From Streptomyces sp. MMBL 11-1 (GTDB lineage Bacteria > Actinomycetota > Actinomycetes > Streptomycetales > Streptomycetaceae), in NCBI RefSeq assembly GCF_028622875.1, contig NZ_CP117709.1, positions 5,211,001 to 5,275,000 of the forward strand: 64,000 nt of DNA. Direction: 5' to 3'. The notes beneath the pieces were generated by a model. It had not been told where the DNA came from. It did no database searches and saw only the letters and a program-made list of their open reading frames with translations. Shown piece by piece: positions 35,023-43,808 of this stretch (the stretch's first letter is position 1; every line of letters starts with the position of its first letter). The translations under genes were made by a program, and so were the position numbers.

Positions 35023-35835
35023 TCACTCCGGCAGCCGGGCCCCCTCCGGGAGCCGGATGCCGAAGTCGTCCGCCAGGACGCGCAGCGCCTCGTCGCCGTC
35101 CTTCAGCCGCCGCTCCCGGATCGTGCCGTCGTCGGCCGTCTCCACCAGGTCGAGCCCGGAGAGGGCGAGGTGGGAGCCGATCCGGGTGCGCTGCGCGTAC
35201 ACCGCCTGCCGGAACGGTGAGCGCGGATGCGTCGCGATGAACCAGTTGATCACTTCGTAGTCCGGCTTCTCGTACGGCTCCAGGGTGAATCCGTACTGCG
35301 GCTCCCACGACCCGCCCTTCTCGGCCTGGAGCTCCCACATGGGCAGCGGACCGTGGTGCGGTGCGTGGACCAGGCGGTGGTGGCGCGGCGCGTCGAACAG
35401 TTCGGCGCCCTCCACCAGCTCGATCGGCTCCAGCAGGGCACCGACCGTCCCGAAGCCGACGTCCGCCAGATACGGGTGCGGCTCGCCCGCCACGTCCACC
35501 CGCATCAGCATGTGGGTACGGGGCCGGATGTCGCCCGGCGCGGCACCCAGCACCACCCGGGCCGTCAGCGGCGTCACGGCGAAGCCGATCTGCCTCAGCG
35601 CGGTGGAGAGGAGGGTGTTGTGCTCGTAGCAGTACCCGCCGCGCCCGCCGTGCACGAGCTTCGCCTCCAGATCGTCGAGCGCCAGCGAGGGGGCGGAGCC
35701 GAGGACGGCGTCCAGGTTCTCGAACGGGATGCCGGTCAGGTGGGCGCGGTGCAGGGACCGCAGTACCTCCAGCGTGGGGCGGGGCGTTCCGGTCCAGCCG
35801 ATGCGGGCGAAGTAGGCGTCGAGGTCGAGAGTCAT
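35023..35835 (-). CDS. nat: arylamine N-acetyltransferase
   Basis: 270-residue cytoplasmic enzyme that acetylates arylamines or hydrazines from acetyl-CoA. The Cys-His-Asp triad is intact: C69 in GGRGGYCYEHN, H108 in RPRTHMLMRV and D125 in YLADVGFG. Length and the IPFENLDAVLG motif are standard for prokaryotic NATs. In Streptomyces some NAT homologues cyclise or amide-link secondary metabolites, but no biosynthetic genes are adjacent. The ATG at 35835 starts the family sequence MTLDLDAYFARIGW. Confidence 0.9.
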   Translation of the reverse strand: MTLDLDAYFARIGWTGTPRPTLEVLRSLHRAHLTGIPFENLDAVLGSAPSLALDDLEAKLVHGGRGGYCYEHNTLLSTALRQIGFAVTPLTARVVLGAAPGDIRPRTHMLMRVDVAGEPHPYLADVGFGTVGALLEPIELVEGAELFDAPRHHRLVHAPHHGPLPMWELQAEKGGSWEPQYGFTLEPYEKPDYEVINWFIATHPRSPFRQAVYAQRTRIGSHLALSGLDLVETADDGTIRERRLKDGDEALRVLADDFGIRLPEGARLPE

Positions 35836-36145
35836 ACGCCGACCGTACGCAGCCGGGGGGCGGGCGCGCCTCCGGCCGTGGACCGACGTGCGCGCCCGGA
35901 CGGCCTCGGTCTCCGGACCGATACCGGGACCGGGAACCGGGACCGGCGGGCGCATGGGGGACCAGGACCCGGACCGGGGGTGGCGCGCGGGGGACCGGGA
36001 TCGGCGCACGGGGGGCGCGGACCGGGACCGGCGCACGGGGGACGCGGACTGGGACCGGCGCACCGGGGGCCCCGGGCCGGGCGGGGCGGCTCAGATCTCG
36101 CTCAGATCGGGTGAGATCCGCCCCGCCCCGGGTAGCGGTGCTCCC
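35836..36145. other. 310-bp intergenic region with a 27-bp tandem repeat
   Basis: Contains no supported gene. Its distinctive part is an array of GACCGGGA/GGCGCACGG-type units; the divergent promoters of nat and the next gene must lie at its ends. Confidence 0.6.
35994..36074. repeat. three 27-bp tandem repeats
   Basis: Units at 35994-36020, 36021-36047 and 36048-36074, each beginning AC(C/T)GGGA(T/C)CGGCGCAC. The first two differ at only two positions and the third is more diverged. Degenerate copies extend upstream to about 35930. Confidence 0.75.
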
Positions 36146-36475
36146 ATGAGCATGTTCCGGAAGCCCCAGCCCCTCGCCGTCCTCGTCCTCCGCGACGCCC
36201 CCGACCTCGTCGCCGGGCTCCGGCGTGCGCTGGAGGCCGCCACGGACGCCGAGCGCCCCGGCCTGGAGCTGGCCCTCGCCCTGGCCGAGGACTCCGCCGC
36301 GCGCCCGGACGCGGAACTGCGCGGCCGGTGGGTGCGACAGCGGCTCGCCGCCGCCGGATACGAGGGGCCGACGGACTCGGTGGCGGCCGTCAAGGTCCTG
36401 CGCCGGGCCGAACCCGGTCTGACGCTGCTCCAGGCGGCGACGTACGCGAAGGAGGCCCAGGCGGCTGGAGCGTGA
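36146..36475 (+). CDS. hypothetical protein, possible ribosomal-protein-L7/L12-like helix
   Basis: 109-residue soluble protein. PLAVLVLRDAPDLVAGLRRA and LEAATDAERPGLELALALAE form a helical N-terminal half. The C-terminal GPTDSVAAVKVLRRAEPGLTLLQAATYAKEAQ resembles the short L7/L12-type C-terminal motif in which a helix precedes a conserved Leu-Ala-Lys turn. I do not assign a function. Start ATG 36146, with a second ATG at 36152 also possible. Confidence 0.55.
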   Translation: MSMFRKPQPLAVLVLRDAPDLVAGLRRALEAATDAERPGLELALALAEDSAARPDAELRGRWVRQRLAAAGYEGPTDSVAAVKVLRRAEPGLTLLQAATYAKEAQAAGA

Positions 36476-36536
36476 GGCGGGCGGGGCCCGGAGGACGGGG
36501 CGGGCGCGGTCCGGCGAGCGGTCCGGGGCCGGGCCG

Positions 36537-37355
36537 TCACATTCCGTCCACCGACCCCGCCGACGCGATCAGCAGGGCCGTGTCGACGCCCTGCTCCTGT
36601 GCCGTGCGGAGCAGCGCCGCGTCCCCCGCCGCCGCCACGGCCGGGCTCGTGGGGTCCTCGGCCACGGGCCCGCCCGCGTACGCCGCCGTCGCCGGGGCCA
36701 TCGCCGTGAGCCAGCCGGCCAGCAGCGCGCCGAACTCCTTCTGGTCGATGCCCGCGTTCCGGACCAGTGCCGCCGCGTGCCGGGCTCCGGCGAACATGGC
36801 GGTCATCGCGCTGAGCAGGGCCACGTCGTGGAGCGCGGCGAAACCGGGGTCGGCGCCGACGTACCGGGTGGCGGCGGGCACGGCCAGCACCTCGCGGTGG
36901 GCGTCGAAGACGTCGCGCGAACCGCTGTAGAAGACATAGCCCCCGGCTTCCGGCACACCGATCATCGGCGGTACGGCCATGATCCCGCCGTCCAGGAAGC
37001 GGGCGCCGCGCTCGTTCGCCCAGGCGGCCCGGGCGCGCGACTCGGCCGGGGTGGAGGTGGTGAGGTCGACCAGGTCCTTGCCCGTGAGATCGGCCTCCGC
37101 GAGCGCTTCGCGCACCGAGGCGTCGTCCAGGAGGCACGCGACGACGAGCGGACTCGCGGCGACCGCCTCCGCCGCCGTCGCGGCCACCCGCGCGCCGGCG
37201 GCGGCGAGTTCGGCGGTCCGGCCGGGGCTGCGGTTCCAGACGGTCAGGGGGTGCCCGGCGGCGAGCCAGGTACGGGCGAGAGCGACGCCCATCGCGCCGA
37301 GGCCGAGCAGGGTGAGAGGGGCGGGCGGGACGGAAGCGGCGTTGTTGTCGGACAT
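36537..37355 (-). CDS. NAD(P)-dependent 3-hydroxyisobutyrate dehydrogenase-like/imine reductase-like oxidoreductase
   Basis: 272 residues. The Rossmann start is LTLLGLGAMGVALARTWLAA (GLGAMG) and WNRSPGRTAELAAAGARVA gives the NADP-preferring Arg. ARFLDGGIMAVPPMIGVPEA occupies the substrate-binding motif. The C-terminal all-helical dimer domain follows with FAALHDVALLSAMTAMFAGA. In true beta-hydroxyacid dehydrogenases a Lys occupies the catalytic place in the helix after this motif; here HDVAL replaces the usual K-containing helix. Imine reductase or an uncharacterised reductase is therefore more likely. It is divergent from the HxlR gene, its probable regulator. Confidence 0.78.
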   Translation of the reverse strand: MSDNNAASVPPAPLTLLGLGAMGVALARTWLAAGHPLTVWNRSPGRTAELAAAGARVAATAAEAVAASPLVVACLLDDASVREALAEADLTGKDLVDLTTSTPAESRARAAWANERGARFLDGGIMAVPPMIGVPEAGGYVFYSGSRDVFDAHREVLAVPAATRYVGADPGFAALHDVALLSAMTAMFAGARHAAALVRNAGIDQKEFGALLAGWLTAMAPATAAYAGGPVAEDPTSPAVAAAGDAALLRTAQEQGVDTALLIASAGSVDGM

Positions 37356-37453
37356 GACGCTTAGGCTGGTCGGAGGCGCCGGGGGTGACAAGTACGCACT
37401 GTGGAGTGGGTGGTTACCTCGCGGACAGTGACCAGGTGAGGGAGGGGCGGGCG

Positions 37454-37888
37454 ATGCGGATCGTACGGAGGCCGGGGGCTTTCGTCTGCGGGATCGACGC
37501 GGCGATGGACGTGATCGGCGGCAAGTGGAAGGTGCTCATCCTGTGGGCGTTGAATGAGCGGACCTGCCGCTTCGGTGAGCTGCGCCGGAGCCTGCCCGGG
37601 GTGACCGAGAAGGTGCTCAGCTCCCACCTCAAGGAGTTGGAGGACGACGGCATCGTGCACCGCGAGGTGTACGCCGAAGTGCCGCCGCGCGTGGAGTATT
37701 CGCTCACCCCGCTGGGCCTCTCACTGAACGCCGCGCTCGAACCGCTGGGTCAGTGGGGGCGTGAGCACATCAGTCGCGGTACGCCCGAGGCCGACGCCGG
37801 AATCGGTGCCGGAGCCGCTGCCGCTGCCGGTGCCGGGGCAGCTCCCGAGGCCGTGGTGGGGCTGGGGCTGGGGCGCGGACAGTCCTAG
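37454..37888 (+). CDS. HxlR family transcriptional regulator
   Basis: 144 residues. The HxlR winged helix is complete: IDAAMDVIGGKWKVLILWAL, FGELRRSLPGVTEKVLSSHL and KELEDDGIVHREVYAEVPPRVEYSLTPLG. The C-terminal 35 residues are a low-complexity Gly/Ala tail (IGAGAAAAAGAGAAPEAV). The ATG at 37454 has GGGAGG upstream. HxlR proteins usually respond to aldehydes or oxidants and control a divergent reductase, which fits the divergent oxidoreductase 98 bp away. Confidence 0.88.
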   Translation: MRIVRRPGAFVCGIDAAMDVIGGKWKVLILWALNERTCRFGELRRSLPGVTEKVLSSHLKELEDDGIVHREVYAEVPPRVEYSLTPLGLSLNAALEPLGQWGREHISRGTPEADAGIGAGAAAAAGAGAAPEAVVGLGLGRGQS

Positions 37889-38022
37889 GCCGTGTCCGCG
37901 GAGTCTCGTCCGGCCCGCGGCCGGAACTGACCTCTTGTGATGGCCTGACATCTGCGCCAGCATGCGCATGTCAAAAGCCGGAAGATCTCCGGCCTCTGGC
38001 GTCACTGGAGGGGATCCCCCAC

Positions 38023-38937
38023 ATGAACAAGCCTCTCGTCGGTGCGTTTCTCGCTGCCCTGCTCCTGGGAGCGGGTGCAGCGCCCGCCGTGGCGGCCGAG
38101 CCCGCCGGAAGCGCGCGCGAGGTTTCGGCCGAAGCCGCGCCGCAGACGATGTACGCCGCACCGCAGACGATGTACGCCGCACCGGACACCGTGCCCGCCG
38201 CGAAGGCCGTGACCTTCGCCGGGACCGTCGCACTCAGCAACTGTTCGGGCTCCGTGGTCCGTACCCCCGACTCCGCCCCCACCGATCCCGCCCTCGTGCT
38301 CTCCAACGGGCACTGCATGGAGACCGGCTTCCCCGGCCCCGGCGAGGTCGTCGTCGACCGGCCGTCCTCCCGGACGTTCACCCTGCTCAACGCCCAGGGC
38401 AGGGGTGTCGGCACGCTGAGGGCGAGCAAGATCGCGTACGGCACCATGACCGACACCGATCTCTCGCTCTACGAACTCACCAGCACCTACCGGCAGATCG
38501 AGGACAGGCACGGCATCCGGGCGCTGGAGCTGGAGACCGCCCACCCGACGGCGGGCACCGCCATCACGGTCGCCTCCGGCTACTGGAAGCGCACCTACAG
38601 CTGCGACATCGACGGCTTCGTCCACCGGCTCAAGGAGGGCCGGTGGACCTGGAAGGACTCGGTCCGCTACACCCCGGAGTGCCGGACCATCGGCGGTACG
38701 TCCGGCTCGCCGGTGATCGACGACGCCACCGGCAAGGTGGTCGCCGTCAACAACACCGGCAACGAGAGCGGCCAGGAGTGCACGGACAACAATCCGTGCG
38801 AGGTCGACGAGAACGGCGAGGTGACCGTCCGCGAGGGCATCAACTACGCCCAGCAGACGTACAACATGGTCCCGTGCGTCGGGGCCGGCAGCAAGATCGA
38901 CCTGACCCGTGAGGGCTGCGCGCTGCCCAAGCCGTAG
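38023..38937 (+). CDS. secreted trypsin-like serine protease
   Basis: 304 residues with a Sec signal peptide (MNKPLVGAFLAALLLGAGAA, cleavage likely after PAVAA, residue 25). A short propeptide-like stretch holds a repeated APQTMYA unit. The chymotrypsin-fold triad is H97 (LSNGHCM), D146 (MTDTDLSLYEL) and S227 (GGTSGSPV). Cysteines around H97, the 194-220 region and the C-terminus could form disulfides. It ends with a C-rich tail (VREGINYAQQTYNMVPC). Expected to act outside the cell; specificity unknown. GGAGGGG lies upstream of the ATG. Confidence 0.85.
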   Translation: MNKPLVGAFLAALLLGAGAAPAVAAEPAGSAREVSAEAAPQTMYAAPQTMYAAPDTVPAAKAVTFAGTVALSNCSGSVVRTPDSAPTDPALVLSNGHCMETGFPGPGEVVVDRPSSRTFTLLNAQGRGVGTLRASKIAYGTMTDTDLSLYELTSTYRQIEDRHGIRALELETAHPTAGTAITVASGYWKRTYSCDIDGFVHRLKEGRWTWKDSVRYTPECRTIGGTSGSPVIDDATGKVVAVNNTGNESGQECTDNNPCEVDENGEVTVREGINYAQQTYNMVPCVGAGSKIDLTREGCALPKP

Positions 38938-38948
38938 CCGAAGCCCCC

Positions 38949-38998
38949 GGCGCGCGCCGGGCGGCCCCGACCGCTATCGGGCCCGCCGGGCGCGCGCC
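38949..38998. terminator. large hairpin between protease and TetR genes
   Basis: 22-bp arms (38949-38970 and 38977-38998), 20 of 22 paired, with a 6-nt loop. It starts 12 bp after the protease stop. The TetR stop codon lies in the loop, so it serves both convergent genes. Confidence 0.8.
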
Positions 38999-39795
38999 GC
39001 CTCGATCCCGTCCAGCAGTACCCCGAGCCCGGCCCGGAACGTCTCACGGGCCTCCCGCTCCGGATACGACATCGCCCCCGCGCCCTCCTCCGCCACCGTT
39101 TCCGGGTACGGCTCCACCGGCCCGTCCGCCTCCAGCCGGCTCACGGCCGGGAAGCGCTCCGCGAAGTCCGGGACCAGCTCCATCAGGGCCGCCGAGCGCG
39201 CCGCCCACCACTCCTCGTCGGACCTCCCGGTCGCCGCCGCGGCCAGCCGGGCGTCGGCCACCGTCTGTGCCGAGCCCCGCGCATAGGCGAACAGGGTTCC
39301 CGCCAGCCGCCTCAGCGACCCCGCGTCGAGACCGGTCGCCCCCAGCAGGGCGACCAGCGCGTCCAGGCCCGCGTACTCGTGCGGCCCCAGTACCGGCCGA
39401 GCCTGCGAGACCTGGAGCACCCAGGGGTGCCGGACGTAGAACTCCAGGATCTCTTCGGCCCAGGCGGTGAGCGCCGCCCGCCAGTCGGCCGGCTCCGGCC
39501 GCCCGGCGGGGAGTTCGGCGTGGACGGCGTCGTACATCAGGTCCAGCAGCTCGCTCTTGCCGGGGACGTAGGTGTAGAGCGCCATCGCCGTGCGCCCGAG
39601 CCGGTCGCCGACGGCGCGCATCGACAGGGCCCCCATCCCCTCCTCGTCCGCGAGCGCCACGGCGGCCGCCACGATCGCGTCGACGCTCAGCCGGGGCTTG
39701 GGACCCGGGCCGCCGCGCGCCGGGGGCGGGGCGTCCGCTCGCCACAGGAGGGAGAGGGAGCGGCGCGGGTCGCCCTGCCCGGCGAAGACCACCAC
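38974..39795 (-). CDS. TetR family transcriptional regulator (tetracycline-repressor-like C-domain)
   Basis: 273 residues from GTG 39795, chosen because AAGGAG lies 6 nt upstream; an in-frame ATG at 39840 would put coding sequence across an operator. The helix-turn-helix is in LADEEGMGALSMRAVGDRLG followed by RTAMALYTYVPGKSELLDLM. The C-terminal ligand domain with ADWRAALTAWAEEILEFYVR is of the TetR_C tetracycline-repressor type. Two TTAC-N3-GTAA palindromes sit between it and the divergent siderophore-interacting protein gene. The pair is therefore likely autoregulated by a common small-molecule ligand. Confidence 0.88.
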   Translation of the reverse strand: MVVFAGQGDPRRSLSLLWRADAPPPARGGPGPKPRLSVDAIVAAAVALADEEGMGALSMRAVGDRLGRTAMALYTYVPGKSELLDLMYDAVHAELPAGRPEPADWRAALTAWAEEILEFYVRHPWVLQVSQARPVLGPHEYAGLDALVALLGATGLDAGSLRRLAGTLFAYARGSAQTVADARLAAAATGRSDEEWWAARSAALMELVPDFAERFPAVSRLEADGPVEPYPETVAEEGAGAMSYPEREARETFRAGLGVLLDGIEAARARRAR

Positions 39796-39805
39796 GTGCG
39801 ACTCC

Positions 39806-39850
39806 TTACGGCGTAAAGTAACGTCCGGCGGGTAATTCATTACAGCGTAA
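39806..39850. promoter_or_regulatory. paired TTAC-N3-GTAA operators between tetR-like and SIP genes
   Basis: TTACGGCGTAA at 39806-39816 and TTACAGCGTAA at 39840-39850. Both are palindromic 11-mers with centres 34 bp apart. One lies 10 bp before the regulator start and the other 28 bp before the divergent gene. This is a classic bidirectional TetR-repressor arrangement. Confidence 0.75.
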
Positions 39851-39878
39851 GCTATCGGTGTGGGGAGAGGTCGGAACG

Positions 39879-40727
39879 ATGAGCCAGGCACTGCCGGTCA
39901 CCTATGTGCGGGTCACGGAGGTCGAGCGGATCACCCCCGGGACGGCCAGGATCGGCTTCACCGCCGACGAACTGCCCGGCCTGCTGGAGGACCGCCCCGA
40001 CCAGCAGCTGAAGCTCTGCCTGCCGCGCGCCGGTCAGACCGTGCCCCGGCTGCCGGAGCAGGACGCGGACGACCCGTACGGCATGCGCTGGTACGAGGCG
40101 TTCCTCGCGATCCCGGAGGCGGAACGGCCCTGGATGCGCAGCTTCACCGTCCGCTCCTACGACCGTGAACGCAACGTGATGACCGTGGACTTCGTGCTCC
40201 ATGGTGACGGCGGCCCCGCGTCCCGCTGGGGTGCGGCGGCCCGGGCCGGTGACGTCCTCGGCATGGTCGGCCCGTCCTCCCTCTACGCCCGGCCGCTGCC
40301 CGCCGCCCGGCGGATGCTCCTCGCCGGGGACGAGACGGCGCTCCCGGCGATCGCCACGGTGCTGGAGGCGCTGCCCGCCGATACCGGGGCCGTGGTGTTC
40401 GCCGAGGTCGCGGACGCGGCGGAGGAGCGGGGCCTGCCGTCCGCCGCCGGCGGGTCCGAGGTCCGTTGGGTGCACCGGGACCGGGGCGGCTCGCTGGTGA
40501 CGGCGGTACGGGAGGCCGGGCCGGACCTCGACGGGGTGGACGCGGCCTGGGTGGCGGGCGAGGCCTCCGCCGTCCGGACGCTCCGCCGCCACCTGGTCGG
40601 GGAGCGGCGACTGCCGAAGACCGCCGTTGAGTTCAGCGGCTACTGGCGGCGCTCCCTCACCCAGGACGACGCCCCCACCGAGGAGGACCTCGCCTGGGCG
40701 GCGGAGCGCGCGGCGGACGCCTCGTAG
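39879..40727 (+). CDS. siderophore-interacting protein (FAD-dependent ferric reductase family)
   Basis: 282 residues. The FAD-binding core is RSFTVRSYDRERNVMTVDFV (R-x-F-T-x-R flavin motif) with GPASRWGAAARAGDVLGMVG. The NAD(P)H side contains RRMLLAGDETALPAIATVLE, and the C-terminal VEFSGYWRRSLTQDD is typical of SIP proteins, which release iron from ferric siderophores in the cytoplasm. The ATG at 39879 has GGAGAGG upstream. It is controlled by the divergent TetR rather than an obvious iron box, so the physiological substrate may be something other than a siderophore. Confidence 0.85.
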   Translation: MSQALPVTYVRVTEVERITPGTARIGFTADELPGLLEDRPDQQLKLCLPRAGQTVPRLPEQDADDPYGMRWYEAFLAIPEAERPWMRSFTVRSYDRERNVMTVDFVLHGDGGPASRWGAAARAGDVLGMVGPSSLYARPLPAARRMLLAGDETALPAIATVLEALPADTGAVVFAEVADAAEERGLPSAAGGSEVRWVHRDRGGSLVTAVREAGPDLDGVDAAWVAGEASAVRTLRRHLVGERRLPKTAVEFSGYWRRSLTQDDAPTEEDLAWAAERAADAS

Positions 40728-40770
40728 AACCGCGCGGTGCACGCTGCGGGGAGCGCCTCGCCCGAGAGCG

Positions 40771-42402
40771 CTAGGCGGCCCCGGTTCCGGCGCCCGCTCC
40801 ACGGACCGCCCGGCCCGCCAGTGCGGAGGTCCGTCTGCCGTCCTCGATGACGAACCGGCCGTCGATCAGCACATGCGGGATGCCGACCGGAAGGGTGCGC
40901 GGCTCCTCGAACGTGGAGCCCGCCGCCACCGTTTCCGGGTCGAACAGCACCAGGTCCGCGCGGTACCCCTCGCGCACCAGGCCCCGGTCCGCGAGCCGCA
41001 GCCGGGCGGCCGGGCGCGAGGTCAGGTGGGCCACGCACTCCTCCAGGGAGAGGATGCCCAACTCCCGTGCGTACCGGCCCAGATACTGCGGGAACGTGCC
41101 GTACGCCCTCGGGTGCGGCTTGTCGCCCTGGAGGATGCCGTCACTGCCGCCCGTGTGCACGGGGTGACGCATGATCCGCTGGACGTTCTCCTCGTGGCCC
41201 ACGTGCTGGAGGATCGTCGTCCCGAGCCGGTCCCCGGTGAGCAGCCGGCGCGCGGTCACCCAGGGCTCCTCGCCCCGCAGCGCCGCCGACTCCGCCACCG
41301 TACGGCCCACGTACTCGGCCAGGTGCGGTGCGCCGACGCCGGAGATCTCGATGGTGTCCCACTCGATCGGGACCCCGTGGCAGCCGTCCGAGCCCAGCAC
41401 CTCCAGGTGGTGCCGGATCCGCTCCGCGCTCTCCGCGTCCGCGAGCCGGGCGAGGGTCGACTCCGGTCCGCCCTCGCTCGCCCAGCTCGGCAGCATGGCC
41501 GCCAGGGTGGTGCAGCCGGGGGTGTACGGGTAGGTGTCGAGCGAGATGTCGGCCCCGCCGGCGAGCGCTCCGTCGAGCAGGGCCAGCAGGTCGGGCGCCC
41601 TGCCCTTGTTCACACCGAAGTTCATCGTGGCGTGCGCGAGATGGAGGGCGCAGCCGGCGTTCCGGGTGAGCCGCACCATCTCCTCGTAGGCTTCGAGCGC
41701 CCCGGCCCCGTAACTGCGGTGGTGCGGGCAGTAGTAGCCGCCGTGGCGGGCCACCATCCGGCACAGCTCGGTGAGTTCGGCGTCGTCCGCGTACATCCCG
41801 GGTGTGTAGGTGAGACCCGAGGACATGCCGACGGCGCCTTCCCGCATGCCCTGGTCCACCAGCTCCTTCATCCGGGTCAGTTCGGCGTCGGTGGCGGGCC
41901 GGTCGTCCCAGCCCACCGCGTACATCCGGACCGTGCCCTGCGGGATGAGGTAGGCGGCGTTGACCGCGATGCCCTGGCCGCCGAAGTTCCGGTCGAGACG
42001 GTCCAGATAGCCGCCGACGGTGCGCCAGTCGAAGTCGATGTCGCTCCCGTCCCCGTTCCAGCCGGCGATGGAACGCCGGACCTCGGCGAGGGTGCGGTCG
42101 TCGGCCGGGGCGTACGACAGCCCGTCCTGGCCCAGCACTTCGAGGGTGACGCCCTGCGCCGCCTTCGCGCTGTGGTCGGGGTCGCGCAGCAGCGCCAGGT
42201 CGCTGTGGGCGTGCATGTCGATGAAGCCGGGGGAGAGGGCGAGCCCGTCGGCGTCGAGCGTCCGGGTGGCGGTGGGGCGGGGGCCGGAGGATCCCTCGGG
42301 GTGGATCTCGGCTATGCGGCCGCCGTCGAGGGTCACATCGGCGCGGTAGGAGGGCGCGCCGGTGCCGTCGACGACGAGCGCGTCACGCAGGACCAGGTCC
42401 AT
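40771..42402 (-). CDS. N-acyl-D-amino-acid deacylase family amidohydrolase
   Basis: 543-residue zinc amidohydrolase. H64/H66 in SPGFIDMHAHSDLALL, VTLEVLGQDGLSYAPA and the HLAHATMNFGVNKGRAPDLL block match D-aminoacylase. IGRIF-type features are absent, and the TIM-barrel C-part holds TTILQHVGHEENVQRIM and GGSDGILQGDKPHPRAYGTF. Expected reaction: hydrolysis of an N-acyl (often N-acetyl) D-amino acid or N-acyl amino sugar acid. It lies 49 bp downstream of the PLP dehydratase gene and is co-transcribed with it. GGAAAGGTGA precedes the ATG. Context with a KDG-type kinase and GntP permease argues for an amino sugar acid substrate (inference). Confidence 0.85.
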   Translation of the reverse strand: MDLVLRDALVVDGTGAPSYRADVTLDGGRIAEIHPEGSSGPRPTATRTLDADGLALSPGFIDMHAHSDLALLRDPDHSAKAAQGVTLEVLGQDGLSYAPADDRTLAEVRRSIAGWNGDGSDIDFDWRTVGGYLDRLDRNFGGQGIAVNAAYLIPQGTVRMYAVGWDDRPATDAELTRMKELVDQGMREGAVGMSSGLTYTPGMYADDAELTELCRMVARHGGYYCPHHRSYGAGALEAYEEMVRLTRNAGCALHLAHATMNFGVNKGRAPDLLALLDGALAGGADISLDTYPYTPGCTTLAAMLPSWASEGGPESTLARLADAESAERIRHHLEVLGSDGCHGVPIEWDTIEISGVGAPHLAEYVGRTVAESAALRGEEPWVTARRLLTGDRLGTTILQHVGHEENVQRIMRHPVHTGGSDGILQGDKPHPRAYGTFPQYLGRYARELGILSLEECVAHLTSRPAARLRLADRGLVREGYRADLVLFDPETVAAGSTFEEPRTLPVGIPHVLIDGRFVIEDGRRTSALAGRAVRGAGAGTGAA

Positions 42403-42451
42403 GGGTCACCTTTCCGATCGGGGAGGGGCCAGGTGTCGCGGGCCCATGGCT

Positions 42452-43789
42452 CTAGAAGAACGTGCGGATGTAGTCGGTGACCGTGCCGTCCGCCGTGACC
42501 AGGGGGATCAGCTGCCACTTGTCGAAGCTGGTGCAGGGGTGCGAGAGGCCCATGCCGACCCAGTCGCCCACCTCCAGCTCCGTGCCCGCCTCCGTGCGCA
42601 CCCAGGTGTGCTGGTCGGAGAGGCCGGTGACCGTGACCCCGGTGGCGGGCCGGACCGAGCCGTCCCGGCCGGAGCGGACCACCTGCGCCTCGGGCAGATC
42701 GAGGTCGTACGCCGCGTCGCGCTTGCCCGCGTTCAGGAACGCCTGCTCGCCGGAGGGCCGGGAGACGACCTGCGCCCAGAGGCGGAAGGCAGGCTCCAGC
42801 GCGCCTTCCCCGGGAACGCGGTTGAACGGGGTGAGGTGCTTGTAGTGCCCGTCGTCGTGCGAGACGTACGCACCCGAGCGGAGCAACTTCAGGACCGGGG
42901 CGCTCAGTTCGGGGATCTCCGCGAAGACGTCCGCGACCGCGTCGAACCAGGCGCTGCCGCCCGCGCTGACGACGATCTCCTCGGCGCCGGGGAACCGGCC
43001 GGCCGCGTCGAAGTCGGCGGCCAGCCCGACGAGCCGCCGCAGCCACGCCCGTACCCGCTCGGGGTCGGCGTCCGGCACCTCGCCCTCGTACCCGGCGACG
43101 CCCACCAGCCGCAGCGAACCGGCCGCCGCCACCGCGTCGGCCACCGCCGCGCAGTCCGCCTCCGTGCGGGCCCCGGTGCGCGCGCCCTCGCCCGCGCCCA
43201 GCTCCACGACCACGTCGACCGGGCGGGTGGCGCCCGCCGCGCCGAGGGCCGTCTCCATCAGCTCGACGCCGCGCACCGAGTCGACGTAACAGACGAAGCG
43301 GAACTCCGGGTCGGCCGTCATCTCGCCGGCCAGCCAGCGCAGGGCGACGGCGTCGACCAGCTCGTTGGCGAGGAAGATCCGCCCGATCCCGTACGCCCGG
43401 TAGACCCGCGCCTGGTGCGGCACGGCGGCCGTGATGCCCCACGCGCCGCGCTTCAGCTGGTCGACGAAGAGCTGCGGGGACATGGACGTCTTGCCGTGCG
43501 GGGCGAACGCGAGGCCGTGGCGCTCGGCGTACGTCTCCAGGAGGTCGAGGTTGTGCGCGACCGACTCGGCGGAGAGCGCGAGCACGGGGGTGGTGAAACC
43601 GCCGGTGAAGAGGTTCCGCCGCTCGGCGGCCAGGGCCCCGACGGTCAGGCCCTCGGCGTCCGGCGGCAGGGCCTTGAAACGGTGGTCGACGCGTTCGTCG
43701 GCGAGGCCGGACGCCAGGGACGCGGGGGACGCGCCGGGGGCGGAAGGCGCGGGAACGACGGTGTGGCCGGTGGGGCGTTCGGCTGCCAA
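42452..43789 (-). CDS. fold-type III PLP D-amino-acid dehydratase/deaminase (DSD1/D-glucosaminate dehydratase-like)
   Basis: 445 residues from TTG 43789, supported by GAGGAG 6 nt upstream; the in-frame ATG at 43831 lacks a ribosome site and lies beyond the operator. The alanine-racemase-like barrel carries the PLP lysine K100 in FAPHGKTSMSPQLF. The beta-domain ends with SDQHTWVRTEAGTELEVGDW and GLSHPCTSFDKWQLIP, whose H-x-C is the zinc site of eukaryotic-type D-serine dehydratases. This domain also occurs in D-threonine aldolase-like D-glucosaminate dehydratases. Expected reaction: loss of water and ammonia from a D-beta-hydroxy amino acid, yielding a 2-keto acid through an enamine/imine. Confidence 0.85.
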   Translation of the reverse strand: MAAERPTGHTVVPAPSAPGASPASLASGLADERVDHRFKALPPDAEGLTVGALAAERRNLFTGGFTTPVLALSAESVAHNLDLLETYAERHGLAFAPHGKTSMSPQLFVDQLKRGAWGITAAVPHQARVYRAYGIGRIFLANELVDAVALRWLAGEMTADPEFRFVCYVDSVRGVELMETALGAAGATRPVDVVVELGAGEGARTGARTEADCAAVADAVAAAGSLRLVGVAGYEGEVPDADPERVRAWLRRLVGLAADFDAAGRFPGAEEIVVSAGGSAWFDAVADVFAEIPELSAPVLKLLRSGAYVSHDDGHYKHLTPFNRVPGEGALEPAFRLWAQVVSRPSGEQAFLNAGKRDAAYDLDLPEAQVVRSGRDGSVRPATGVTVTGLSDQHTWVRTEAGTELEVGDWVGMGLSHPCTSFDKWQLIPLVTADGTVTDYIRTFF

Positions 43790-43808
43790 GGGAAGCTCCT
43801 CGAAGTTC

